A stretch of DNA of 64,000 bases from Willaertia magna (taxonomy: Eukaryota; Heterolobosea; Eutetramitea; Acrasida; Naegleriidae), in contig CADWAF010000695.1 in the NCBI GenBank assembly GCA_902984215.1, positions 1 to 64,000 of the forward strand, given 5' to 3'. Positions 40,994-52,789 of this stretch are shown piece after piece (the first letter of the stretch is position 1; the number at the start of each line of letters is the position of its first letter). The position numbers and the translations under genes were made by a program. The notes beneath the pieces are model-generated. The model was not told the DNA's origin and did no database searches. It saw nothing but the letters and a program-made list of their open reading frames with translations.

Positions 40994-43900
40994 ATGAAAA
41001 AACTCTTTTCATTTACCTTTTTAATTTCGTTTTTATTAGTCACAACAACAATATATTTTCTTTTTCAACATGATCAATTAAAAGACATTAGTAAACACCA
41101 AAACGCAATTCATTTACGTTCAGCAATAATTTATCCAACAAAACAATCATCATCTATTAAAAACCTTCTTTCTAGTGTGTTTCACGTAGTTGCCGAGAAT
41201 AAACAACAATCATATGATTCAAAAGAAATAAAATCATGGATTTTACATTTCACATCCATCAATTATTTACCTACAACAACAAATAATAAATTTGAAACAC
41301 TTGAACAATACCGCTCTTTTTTACAAAAAGAATTTAACTTATTTTTGGGAGAATACGTTCCTCATCGATCTTTTATCATTTCAGGAACTGAAAAAAATAT
41401 TTATAATTTAAAGGCTTATTATCAAAACTTGTTTGGAGATTTGAATAGTTGTACAATTGAAAAGTATAATCAAGAATTTAAATCTGTTAATAGAGATCAT
41501 TTAGAAATTCATTTAGAAAAATCAGTTTTAGTTGATAGAGTTGTCAGAGGTGATGTTCCTTATGATTCTTCATTAAAAGATACTTTAAAATTAGGTAGAA
41601 GATTATTAAATAAAAAAGATCAAGCTAAAGATGTAAATTTTATTATTATGGTAACTGTTCCAAAATTTGAAAAGAAAGAAGATTTAGAAAAACAATTGAA
41701 AGAAGGAAATTTAAATTTTATTAATAATGAAAAGGATTTAATTCGTTCTGATGTTGTTTCTAATGATAAAATTGCAATATCAGTTAATGGGCATCGTTCA
41801 ACTATTGAATTAGTTGAGAAATTACGTCACAATGGATTAGTTCATTATGTTGATGTTAAAACTGCAACTACAACTCATGGAAAATATTCAACTGGTTTAA
41901 TTCAAAGTTATAGTAAACCTTTAGATAGACCTATTTGGAAATTAGGTTTAACTGGAGAAGGACAAGTTATTGGAGTTGGAGATACAGGTGTAGATTATTA
42001 TCATTGCTTCTTTTATGATGACAAGAATAATGTTCCAATACAAAGAAGAATGAAGGATATGGTACTTAATAATAATCATAGAAAGTTTGCTGGATTTTGG
42101 AGTTACATGGATGACAAAGATTCTGAAAGAGGGCATGGAACACATGTTGCTGGTATTGCAGCTGGAAAATGTCACGAAACATTAAGTTCTCCTCAAGAAT
42201 TAAGAGATTATGATTCATTAGCAAAAGATGCAAAATTAGCATTCATGGATGCAGGTTGTGATCAAGATGCTGGTTGTCAATGTCCTGAAGATGTTCAATG
42301 TGAATGTGATATGAAACCAGGCAATGTATGTCCTAAAAAGTTTGGTGTTGTTTATTTACCTTTAGATTTATATGAATATTACTTCCCTTACTTTTATGCT
42401 AAGGGAGCTAGAGTTACAAGTTCATCATGGGGAACTGGTTTCTTTAGGGATTTTGGTTTTGGTTATTCTACTAATTCTAAAGAAATTGATAGATTTGCAT
42501 GGGAACATAAAGATTTCTTACCAGTTTTTGCAGCTGGTAATAGTGGTGGTGCATTTGGTTATGCTTCATTAACAGCCGAGGCTGAATCTAAGAATGCTCT
42601 TAGTGTTGGTGCTTCTTTAAATATGTTAGATAGTTTTAATCAAGCTATAAATGTCACAAGTTATACTGTTATAATTGATAGATTGAGAACAGAATTATAT
42701 CAAAGGTATTGTCTTGAAGGCAGTGATATGTATGATCCAAAACTTTGTGAAACAGCAAAGAATTTTAAAACCGAAAAAGATTGTTGTAATGATAAGGGGG
42801 CTTGTCCTGTTAAAAGTGCATCTTGTTGTGGTGTACAAGATTTTTATCAATTTAAGACTATTGGTTTTAAATGTTGTCCTGAATGCATTAAATTGGAAAT
42901 GCAATCACATCCTGAATATTATAGTGAAAGAAATCTTGCTGTTTTTACTGCAAGAGGTCCTACATTAGATGGTAGAATTAAAGTAAGTAATTTATATTTT
43001 AATACATTTTAATTAATTCTTTGACAGCCTGACGTTGTTACAGTTGGTGAAAAGATAGCTTCATCCCTTAGTTTAGGTAATGATCCAAATAAAAGGTGTG
43101 GAATGTCAAAAACTATTCAAGATCAAATGGTTTATCATGAAGGAACAAGTATGGCTGCCCCTCTTGCTGCTGGTGCTGCTGTTTTAGTAAGACAATTTTA
43201 TCAACAAGGTTATCATACAGGAGCTAAAAATCCAACTAAGGGATTCACACCAAGTGCTGCTCTTATCAAAGCAACTTTAATTCATTCCACTAGATTATTA
43301 GATGGTTATGTACATCTTCTTTCTAAACATATTTATTGGCCAATTCAATACCAAGATGGTCATTCATTTTCTTTACAAAGTACATTCCTTCAAGGATTTG
43401 GTAGAATTGACTTAAATAACGTTTTAGATCCAAAGATGAAACTTTATATACCTAACACTCAAGATGCTACTTTGACAACTGGTCAACATCATGAGTTTTG
43501 TATCAATGTTAAATCTCAAGCAAATAATCCTCTAAGAATTACACTTGTTTGGACTGACCCACCTTCTTCTCCTGCAGCTAAAATTCACCTTATTAATGAT
43601 TTAGGTAAGTATATTAATAACTATTTCAAAATAACCTTTTATAGATTTAGTTGTTATTGGACCACGTGGAGATAAATATTTTGGAAATGGTGGAAAATCT
43701 TCAGTAAAACAAACTAGGGACCAACCAGATCAACTTAACAATGTTGAGCAAATTGCTTTTGAAACGTCTGATCCAATAGGAAGATATTCTGTTATTGTTA
43801 GAGGAAATGTTGTTCCTCAAGGACCACAACCATATGCCTTGATTATTTCTGGAGACATTCAAACAACTACAGGTTGTGCTCCATATAGTTTTATTCCTTA

Positions 43901-44255
43901 TGCTTATTTAGCTGAAAAAGCAGAAACTTATTCCAGTTTGTCTTATTCTCTTGGTATTTTAAGTATTATTTGCATTCCTGCGCTTGCATTCCTTTCTTTG
44001 TACCTATATATGCAATATAGAAATGTGACAACTGGTGCAAAGGGATATAGGGAGTCAGCAATGGCTAAATTTACTGACTCGGGAGCTTACATTTTCAGTG
44101 AAGATAATACAGAGCTGAAGACATTGAGAAGAAATTATGAAACAGAAGAAGACGATGATGACTTGGGTTTATTTAGTGACAATAAAGAGATAAATAACCA
44201 AGGAGGTACCGTTAAAGAAAAAGGAAATCTATTAATAATTGACAAGGAAGAGTAA
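40994..44255 (+). CDS. membrane-anchored subtilisin-like serine protease (S8)
   Basis: Exons 40994-42982, 43028-43604 and 43645-44255 (introns 45 and 40 nt) give 1058 aa. An N-terminal hydrophobic helix (FSFTFLISFLLVTTTIYFLF) acts as signal or anchor. A long propeptide-like region precedes the S8 domain. The triad is Asp in GVGDTGVD (~residue 333), His in GHGTHVAG and Ser in GTSMAAPLAAG; the oxyanion Asn is in AAGNSGG. A Cys-rich insert (CDQDAGCQCPEDVQCECD; later CCNDKGACPVKSASCC) sits within the catalytic domain. A beta-rich P-domain-like region (RITLVWTDPPSSP, GRYSVIVRGNV), a transmembrane helix (~residue 950) and an acidic cytosolic tail follow. Likely a secretory-pathway or lysosomal protease. 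Substrate unknown. Confidence 0.9.
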
Positions 44256-44346
44256 ATTAAATAATTATTTGTAAAATTGTAAAATATAATAAAATAACAA
44301 GTGCATTAAAGAGTCGAATTTACAATCTGTACAAAAAATAATGGTA

Positions 44347-46666
44347 TTACAATGTTGTTGTCACATCTGTTTCTTTCTCTGTATTTTCTTTCAAGTGTTC
44401 TTCAATTACTTCTTGTTCGCTTTCATTTTCTGCCGATCGTTCAGTTCGAACTGTGCTGTCAGTTTCCTCCATTTCTATATTATTTTGGTTTTCATAGTAA
44501 CTAGATTCCTCTATTGCTTCTTCAGTTGCAGTCAATTCCTGTTCGTTTTTCTCTTCAACTGTTCCTATTTCTTTTTCTGAACCCAGTGACTCTTGTTCTT
44601 CTCCACTGGTGTTTTCCTTTGATTCATTAAGGCTAAGGTCTTCTCTTTCTGTCACATTTTCACAGTGTTTTTCTTCTTCATTATCCACGTTTTTTGTGAT
44701 GTCCCTGTTAAACGCCTGACTTTCTTCTTCTACCAAGTTCTGTTTATTTTCGTTTTCTTGTAATATTTCCTCTTCTGTAGATTTAGTAATGTCCAAATTT
44801 GTATTATTTCCTTCTATAATTCGTTTAAGTTCTTCATTTTCTTTTTTTAATTTATCAAATTCCTCTCGGTCAACCGGGGTTTCATCCATATTTTGCTTTA
44901 AAATTTTTTTCAGTCTCTTGTTGTCTTCAGATAGAAGTTTAATTTTTGCTCTCATTACAGCCTCAAGCATTTTATAATCCTCATTAATACTGGAGTTCCT
45001 ATTAGCCATAACAAGATAAGATAGTTTCTCGAGATTAATAGATTTTTCATCTTCCAAAAGCTGTCTCAGTTTTTCAATAGTGTCAATAATTTCGTTCTTT
45101 TTGGAAATGTGTTGGTCATTATTTTCCAATCTAAGAGTTTCTTCTTGCATCATTCCCAACAGGCCACTAACATCTCTATATTCTTCCTCTAACTTTGGCG
45201 CCTTTTGAAGCTTACTCAATATTGGAGGAAGATGCATACCATCAAAATCATCATTTGAAACAGATTGATTAGGTTGCTTTATGGAAATTCTCTTTCTTTC
45301 AATTGTAGGAAAAATATTAGAGCTAATCTTAACTTCAGCTCGAGGTCTTTTTTCGGTATTAGAAACAGGGTTAATGATTTGGGGAATTACTGGAGAAACT
45401 GGGGACATTAGGTTTGACTTGGATTTATAATGAGATAGTTCTTCTTTCAATTGTCTAATTTCATCTCTTAGTTTTAAAATATATCTTTCATTTGGATCTG
45501 TTTTTGTGACAGGAATATTTCTGATTCTTTTGGCTCTGCTTGCATAAACTAAAGTTTTTAAACTTTCTTCTGAATGGACAGAGCTGGGTGTAATGCAAGA
45601 TATCATTAAGGTTTTAGCCTCACCACCTAGAGAGTCCATCAGTAGTTTTGTTAACTTACTATCTCTGTAAGGAATATATGAGTCTTTTTTTGAAGGAGAA
45701 CTCAACACACTTATGACTTTCCCTAATGTCAACAAGGACTTGTTTATGTGTGCTGTTTCTATGGCTGTGCTTCCTGTTGACTTTGATTGTTTTAGTTTCT
45801 CACTTCCAGCAAGATCAACAAAATGCATCCTACCAAATCGTCTACTTTCAAAACCATCATTTAAATCTAGATTACTTATTTCAAAATTTACAGTAAATAT
45901 AGAATGACTTCTTGAAGAATCCTTATTCATTTCGTGTGACGAAACCTTTCTGTTGGCAATTCCTTCATGTAAAACTTGAAGTAAATCTTCTAGTTGTTCA
46001 CATTCCACAACAAATAAATGCTCAACAAAAAACCCATCTCTAAGAGGTTATTTTGAAAAATAAAATTAATCCACTTACTTATTCGACCATCTGACAGGCA
46101 GATTTGTAGACCTTAGATTAAGTAAATCGTTAACTTGTTCTTGATATATTTCTAGACATGAGGCCCTGACCTTAATTGAAATTTCTTGATTTGCCTCTTC
46201 TCCCATGGCTTGAATATGTTTAATATAATTGAAAATATAGTAACAAGCTCTTGGAATAATACCAGGGAAATCTTCTTCGCCTGTCATTGTGAAAGTTTTT
46301 CCTGACCCTGTCATACCGTAGCAAAAAACAGTGGTTGAAAATCCCTCCACTGCATAATTGATTAGATCCATAACTCCCGATTTTTCAAATAAATCATCTT
46401 GAGAAGTAGATTCCGAAAAAACTTTATCGAATGTGAAAGATTTGTTATTCAATTTATGTTTAATAGTTGGTGAAGTAATCATAATAGAGCATTCATCATG
46501 TTGTATAACATCAGCATCGCCTCTCTAAATAATTGTAATATTTTATCATTAAGGTTCTTACCTTTTTCTCTTGTTTGTTTATAGGTCTAATCCTCACACA
46601 TACCCTAACGTTTTCTTTTGTATCTTCGGACGCTGATGAACCGCTTGAACTAACCCTTTGATTCAT
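44347..46666 (-). CDS. N-terminal-motor kinesin, KIF12-like
   Basis: Exons 46666-46562, 46524-46079 and 46039-44347 (introns 37 and 39 nt) give 747 aa. The motor is N-terminal: VRVCVRIRPINKQ, P-loop GMTGSGKT, SSRSHSIFTV, FVDLAGSEKL, HINKSLLTLG and YRDSKLTKLL. LPVRWSNK followed by DGFFVEHLFVVECEQLEDLL resembles KIF12 closely. A neck coiled coil (DEIRQLKEELSHY) and further coiled coils follow. The last ~170 residues are extremely acidic (Glu/Asn/Thr-rich). The missing first exon explains why the motor seems to start mid-domain in any single frame. It is divergent from the retinoblastoma gene and shares its E2F palindrome. Confidence 0.87.
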
Positions 46667-46826
46667 TTTTTGTATTAAAACTACAGCGCTACGTTGGTTA
46701 GATATGCCAAACAGTGAAGTAAATTCTTTGATTTCTTTACAATCTGTTGTCTTAATCTGTTGTTCTTTTACTGTTGGGATAAACTGTCAAAGACCATTAA
46801 TGAAGATTTTCCATCATTCAACCTGG

Positions 46827-46854
46827 ATTGGCGCCTTTTATTTTGGCGCCAAAT
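46827..46854. promoter_or_regulatory. E2F palindrome and half-site in RB / kinesin divergent promoter
   Basis: TTTTGGCGCCAAAT at 46841-46854 contains the perfect 12-bp palindrome TTTGGCGCCAAA, an ideal E2F/DP site readable on both strands. ATTGGCGCC at 46827-46835 lies 14 bp away. The spacer between the two divergent start codons is only 207 bp, so either gene could use it. The palindrome lies 20 bp from the RB start. Confidence 0.7.
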
Positions 46855-46873
46855 ACTCAATTAAATTAAAAAA

Positions 46874-49550
46874 ATGTCTTATAAGAGAGAAATTCAGTTT
46901 AATCCTATGTCTTCAACTTCATCGACTGGGGAATATGATCACAACAGACAAGAACAATTTATTTCTTCTTCGCAAAATGTAAAGCAAGAACCTAATGTCG
47001 GTTTATTTTCTGATGATGGTGTAAATATACTAATGCAACAATTATGCCAAGACATGAAAGTAACAATTACCGAATCTATAAAAACTAAAGCTAGATTACT
47101 TTTTCAAAAATGTATAACGATGTCTCAAGTTTTGGAGAGTAGCGTAAGTTGTTGTAATATATTTTTTTGAATTATTAAATTGTATCAGGTAAACAAACAA
47201 GCCAGTCTCGCTTTTTGTTCTTTGCTTCTAGCTTCTAGACTTCAAAACAAAGAAGGTGAAAGATATGCAGACGAACAATTAATAGACCATTTAGATAAGT
47301 TTGAATTACAATCGGATGGTGTTATACCATTACATTCTTTAGTTCATATTAAACAAAACATTCCAATGAAGTATGTATTTTTAAATATTTTTTATTATAA
47401 TAACTCAATTTAGTTTTTCTGAGCTTTTCGAACTTCTTAATAATAGTATGATTTCTCTTCAATTTGAAAATACAAGTTGTTATACGCAATTACAATTAGC
47501 TCAAAAGAAACTAATACTTTGTGATAATTTATTTAATTTATATAAACAATGTTATTCAGAATTTATATCAAAGAACTTGAGCACTGAACTATTTAAAATG
47601 GGTTGGGTGTCTTTTGGAATTATTGCTAAACATCTACCTTCATCCTTTTTTGACTTTGAAGAAACACTTCACTGCTTGGTCTCCTTCATTTTAATATTTT
47701 GGACTTGCCTTAAAGAAATAAGAATTTCAAATACTATAGAAGAAATTTATAATTTATGTTATATTAAAAATGTAAATGAGGAAATACATCAATTTACTGA
47801 TAATAAGATAAAAGAAATTTTTAAAGTGGAGAACTTTAATGACTTTTTGATTAATCCAAATAGTATAACACTTATTCATGAAATATTTGATAAACAAATT
47901 GACACTTTAGGTTCTCTTGGATTCGATGAAAGAGTATTTTTGATAAGAAATGATGTTGATTTTATTGGAGACATAAATAGATTGACTTCTTCTCCAGTTT
48001 ATCAAATTGGAACTGTTAGAGGTTCATCTAATGATCCATTAAGGTCACCATTGAGATCCCCAAGGTCATTGAATAATATTATATCACCTCTACAAGCTAC
48101 AATATCTACAATTCAATTGTTAGAGGATACATTACACATTGAACAAACAACACCAAATGAAGAATTATTGCGATTTTTAAAAGCTTGTAATATAGACCAA
48201 ACATTAAATATAGAGAATAGAGTACAATCCTTAGTTGAGCAGGTACCAGTTAACCATCTTTTTATGTCAAATGCTCAAAAGAGAAAGGATTATGTGATTA
48301 AAACTTATTATCAAGTACTAAGAACCATGCTTCAAGCTGAAGAAAAAAGATTGGGAGGTGTTGCCAATTTTACAACTTTGTTAACAAATGAGAATTTTCA
48401 CCGTTCTCACATAGTATGTTCGATAGAGTGTATTATGTTTGCATACAATTGCAGGGATAAATGTCACTTCATTACACTTTTAGATAAATTTTATTTAGAA
48501 CCTTTCGAATTGGCTATCGTCATCGAAAGCTTTGTACAACATGCCACTTGGTTAAATAGTGGGCTAAAACGTCATTTCAGATCCATAGAGGAAAAACTAC
48601 TTGGTCAATTGGTTTGGAGAAAGGGTTCAATCCTCTACTCCAAGTTGGATACTATTTCTGTCCCACAACCACCTAAGCCTGGTAATGAAACACCAAAGAG
48701 GCAGATAGAAGCATTTGGAATGTATAGTCCTATTGCTAAAAGACAACAACAACCCAATGTAAAGGGCTCTTATTCAGTTCAATTTTTCTTCAGAAAAGTA
48801 TATAAACTAGTTTCCAGAAGGATTCAAGAACTATGCATTGAATTTAATTTAACACAACAAGAAAAAACTAGTCAAAATGAACCAATGAATGTGTCCTTAG
48901 AATTGATGGAACAAGTTTGGCATATTGTTCATTATGTATTAAATGAAGCCAGATTTTTAATGGTAAATAGACATATTGACCATATTATAATGTGCAGTAT
49001 GTATGCAATCTGTAATAAGGTGAATCGTATGCGTCTTTCATTCAGAGACATAATAATTAATTATAAACATATTTGCGAAAATAATGGAACTATTTCAGCA
49101 GTTGAAGTGGGGAAAATATTATGGCAAGTTTGTTTGGAAAAAGAAAACGAATTTGGTGACATTGTAAAGTTTTATAACAGTGTATACATTCCGGCTGTTA
49201 AAAATTTCATTCTGGATAGGTCATCATACGCAAGACCGGAGATGCCTTATGTAGAGCTATACTCCAAGAAAGTGGCCCCTAATTTTGTGCTGTCCCCAAG
49301 GAAGTCTATGACCCCAAGAAACTTCATGTCTCCAACACATAACCAAAATGAGCAATTCTTCAATCAAATGACACCAAAAACAAAGGCATTGTATTCCTTT
49401 GGGTCTTGTTGTACTGTTAAGCATTACGACAATACTACCTCACCTACAACTGAGGCAAAAAGAGGCGTGAAGAGAACACTTGATTTTGGAGAAGGTGACA
49501 CTCAAACAACTACAACCCAGAACCTTGATACAAAGATTGTTAAATTGTAG
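46874..49550 (+). CDS. RB1: retinoblastoma-family pocket protein
   Basis: Exons 46874-47143, 47189-47370 and 47414-49550 (introns 45 and 43 nt) give 862 aa. A cyclin-like N-terminal domain is recognisable (ASLAFCSLLLASRLQNKEGE). Pocket A follows (~370-560). Pocket B (~600-780) shows FFRKVYKLVSRRIQELC, VNRHIDHIIMCSMYAICNKV and DIVKFYNSVYIPAVKNF, the last matching RB's DLIKFYNTIYVGRVKSF. S/T-P sites cluster in the linker (RSPLRSPRS) and the C-terminus (LSPRKSMTPRNFMSPT, MTPKTK), as expected for CDK control. RB proteins bind E2F/DP to silence S-phase genes. The symbol is used for the family, not for orthology with RB1 over RBL1/2. Confidence 0.94.
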
Positions 49551-49657
49551 CTTAATTGAATGGTAAATAGTAAATCTAAACATTTTTAGTTTCTTTACAT
49601 GTATTCGCAAGAACTTTCTCCAAAATGAAATTCAAAAATAAAAAAATATTTCAGTAA

Positions 49658-52600
49658 ATGGCCAACCGCAATGATAGATTCAACCAAACCAATTATTTTT
49701 CTTCTGTGATACTCTTTACTCTAGTATTTTCCTTTCTTCTGCTTACCACTGTTTATGCTAACATAACACCCAACAATGATAACCTGTATATAGTAATGTT
49801 TAATGAATATATGAATGCAACAGATCATTCATCTTTTCTTTCCAAAATACTGAATGGTACTAGGGAAGGATTTAAAGTAATTGATAGAAATAATCCATCT
49901 ACTCTATACTTTCCTTCTGATTTTGCTTTAGTCTTCTTTTCTAACCTCACTTTAAAACAACAATTAGAATCTAATCATCAACATATTAAATATGTAATAC
50001 CCCAACATTCCTATAGAAAATTACTATCAACTAAGGATTTATATGAAGAAGATGAAGAAACATTTAATCCTCGCTTGACTACCTTTCATATGGATGATGA
50101 AATTGAAAAAATTAATGATTTTGAAGAGGAAAATCTCCATCAATTACATGGTAAATTAACTACTCACTGGTCTATACCTTCTTCTTCCGATTCTTCTAAT
50201 CACCATCATCGTAGAAAATTATGTAATCATCATTCACATGGAACGGATGTTACTGAAAAATTAAATGCGAAGGCTTTATGGGAAGAAGGTATACTTGGTC
50301 AACATGTAAAAGTAGCAATATTTGATACAGGTTTATATGAAAATCATGAATCCTTTGAAAATATTGAAGATATGATAAATTATACAAATGAAGAAAATGT
50401 GAATGACGAATTAGGTCATGGTACATTTGTATCAGGAATTATTGCATCTAGACACTCATTTGAAAGCAAAATCGAAAATAATTCTACAAAGGTTATTCCT
50501 TCTAATTGTAAAGGTTTTGCCCCAAAATCTTCATTATATATATTTAAAGTATTTACAAGTAAACAAGTTAGTTATACTTCATGGTTTTTAGATGCTTTTA
50601 ATTATGCCTTAAAATCGGGAATCAATATATTAAACCTAAGTATTGGAGGCCCAGATTACATGGATTTACCTTTTATTGAAAAAGTTAGAGAACTTACTGC
50701 CAACGGTATAATAATTGTTAGTGCCATAGGTAATGATGGACCACTATATGGTACTTTAAATAACCCAGCAGATTTAGTAAATGTTATTGGGGTGGGAGGT
50801 GTTGATGATAATGATCAGATTGCAAAATTTAGTAGCAGAGGATTAACCACCTATGAATTAAGATTTCCAAATAGGTATGGAAGAGTTAAACCTGATTTAG
50901 TTACTAATTCTGTAAAATTAAAGGGGTTAAGTTTAAATAGACAGCATCATTCTTGCAGTGCAATGTTATCAGGAACAAGTGTAGCCTCACCAGTTGTTGC
51001 AGGTGCAATCACATTGTTGGCTTCACACTCAGCTCTAAATAATGATGGAAATATACAACACTCAAAAATTAATCCTGCTAGTGTTAAACAAGTATTAATT
51101 GAGTCTTCACAAAAATTAAAAGGTTCTAATATATTTGAACAAGGCTCTGGTAAATTGGATTTACTAAAAGCCTTTGAATTAATGAAAGGTTATAAACCTA
51201 AAGCATCATTTTATCCTAATGAGTTGGATTTTACTAATTGTCCTTATATGTGGCCTTTTTGTAGTCAACCATTGTATTATACTCACCAACCTGTGACTGT
51301 TAATGTAACCATATTAAATGGTATGCATTCCACTGGTCACATTTCATCAAAACCTCAATTTATTCCTGGAAAGAACGGAGAAGTGTTGGATGTAACCTTT
51401 AGTTATCCTCAAATGATTTGGCCTTATTCTGGATGGTTAGGCGTTCATATTCAAATAAATTCTGGAGCTAGATTTTATACAGGATATGCAGAAGGTAAAA
51501 TTAAATTGACAATTACTTCACCACCATCTATTGAAAGCGATGATTTAGAATTACAGACAAGTGAAATTGAATTATCATTAAAAGTGAAAATTATTCCTAC
51601 ACCTTTAAAACAACAAAGAATTTTATGGGACCAATACCATAACATTCAATATCCTCCTGGGTATGTACCAAGAGACAATTTAAATAATAAGGATGAGATA
51701 TTGGATTGGAATGGAGATCATATCCATACAAATTTTAGAGAAATGTACAATTATTTAAGAAATAAGGGGTATTATATTGAAATATTAACCAATGATTTAA
51801 CTTCATTTGATGGATCTAAATACGGAACATTGATGATTGTTGATTCAGAAGAAGAATTTACTGAAGAGGAAAGAGAAAAACTAAAAGAAGATATTCATAC
51901 TTATGGATTATCATTAGCAGTATTCGCAGATTGGTATAGTGTACCAATAATGAAACACATTAAATTTTTTGATGATAATACATACACTGTTTGGACTCCT
52001 ATAACAGGTGGATCTAATTTACCTGCGTTGAATGCCTTATTAGATCCTTATAATATTGCGTTTGGTACAAGAATATATGATGGCGAAATACAAATAGGTA
52101 ATAGTAAGGCTACCTTTGCATCTGGAACTAGTATTATAAAATTCCCTGAAGATGGAATGTTAGCATCATTCATATTACGTGACCAAGGTATTGAATTGTT
52201 AGGTGGTTTAAAAAATCAACAGCGACAATCTAGTAATCAACAAAAAGTACCAATTTTAGGATTTTTACATTACGGTAAAGGAAGAATATCAGTATTTGGT
52301 GATTCTAATTGTATAGATGATGTGGGAAATGTTCCACATAAGTGCTTTTGGTTATTAGATCAAATACTTTTATTTACAAGCCAAAACAAGCTTAGTGATA
52401 AATTTAAGGAAGAAAGTAATTTAAAAACGCTATCTAATTTATTTATTTCACAAAATAGTTTGCTTCCTGAGAGAATGATTGGATCAGAATTACATTTACA
52501 TTCAAAAGTATCACTAGATAAATTAATTGATGCTAGACCATTAAATGGAAGTAACAAATACGTTGGTAGAACTGTCAGAGGTTCTAATAATTTGTACAAT

Positions 52601-52789
52601 GATTATGAAGAGGCGTTGAGTCAATATGAAACTGGTAGTTTTTCTCCTTTAATTACTAATTTACATTTAAGAGTTATTTTACCCATATTCTTTATGTTTG
52701 TAGTTTTAGTATTTTTAATTTATTTAAGTATTTCTCACAAGAGAAAGATGAATACTGTAGTATTTAGTGAAAAGAGACACACTGTATAA
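49658..52789 (+). CDS. MBTPS1: site-1 protease (membrane-bound transcription factor peptidase)
   Basis: 1043 aa without introns; human S1P is 1052. Signal peptide ~17-34 (VILFTLVFSFLLLTTVYA). The prodomain ends near RRKL (185-188), an R-x-x-L-type self-cleavage site. Triad: D223 (FDTGL), H254 (GHGTF) and S441 (SGTSVASP); oxyanion N359 (AIGND). Long near-identities to the animal enzyme run throughout: QVSYTSWFLDAFNYA, SAIGNDGPLYGTLNNPADLV, ILWDQYHNIQYPPGY, LDWNGDHIHTNFREMY and FGDSNCIDD. One transmembrane helix near the C-terminus (ILPIFFMFVVLVFLIYLSIS) and a short basic tail end the protein. S1P works in the Golgi, cleaving membrane transcription factors and lysosomal enzyme-sorting precursors. 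Confidence 0.97.
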   Translation: MANRNDRFNQTNYFSSVILFTLVFSFLLLTTVYANITPNNDNLYIVMFNEYMNATDHSSFLSKILNGTREGFKVIDRNNPSTLYFPSDFALVFFSNLTLKQQLESNHQHIKYVIPQHSYRKLLSTKDLYEEDEETFNPRLTTFHMDDEIEKINDFEEENLHQLHGKLTTHWSIPSSSDSSNHHHRRKLCNHHSHGTDVTEKLNAKALWEEGILGQHVKVAIFDTGLYENHESFENIEDMINYTNEENVNDELGHGTFVSGIIASRHSFESKIENNSTKVIPSNCKGFAPKSSLYIFKVFTSKQVSYTSWFLDAFNYALKSGINILNLSIGGPDYMDLPFIEKVRELTANGIIIVSAIGNDGPLYGTLNNPADLVNVIGVGGVDDNDQIAKFSSRGLTTYELRFPNRYGRVKPDLVTNSVKLKGLSLNRQHHSCSAMLSGTSVASPVVAGAITLLASHSALNNDGNIQHSKINPASVKQVLIESSQKLKGSNIFEQGSGKLDLLKAFELMKGYKPKASFYPNELDFTNCPYMWPFCSQPLYYTHQPVTVNVTILNGMHSTGHISSKPQFIPGKNGEVLDVTFSYPQMIWPYSGWLGVHIQINSGARFYTGYAEGKIKLTITSPPSIESDDLELQTSEIELSLKVKIIPTPLKQQRILWDQYHNIQYPPGYVPRDNLNNKDEILDWNGDHIHTNFREMYNYLRNKGYYIEILTNDLTSFDGSKYGTLMIVDSEEEFTEEEREKLKEDIHTYGLSLAVFADWYSVPIMKHIKFFDDNTYTVWTPITGGSNLPALNALLDPYNIAFGTRIYDGEIQIGNSKATFASGTSIIKFPEDGMLASFILRDQGIELLGGLKNQQRQSSNQQKVPILGFLHYGKGRISVFGDSNCIDDVGNVPHKCFWLLDQILLFTSQNKLSDKFKEESNLKTLSNLFISQNSLLPERMIGSELHLHSKVSLDKLIDARPLNGSNKYVGRTVRGSNNLYNDYEEALSQYETGSFSPLITNLHLRVILPIFFMFVVLVFLIYLSISHKRKMNTVVFSEKRHTV

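Noticed and set aside
41948..42968. Short ORFs on both strands inside the subtilase gene
   Set aside because: They overlap the S8 catalytic domain in other frames and have no recognisable features.
45190..45210. TTTGGCGCCTTTT, an E2F-like word inside the KIF12-like coding sequence
   Set aside because: It lies well within a coding exon and is explained by codons. Kept as a reminder that single matches can be chance.
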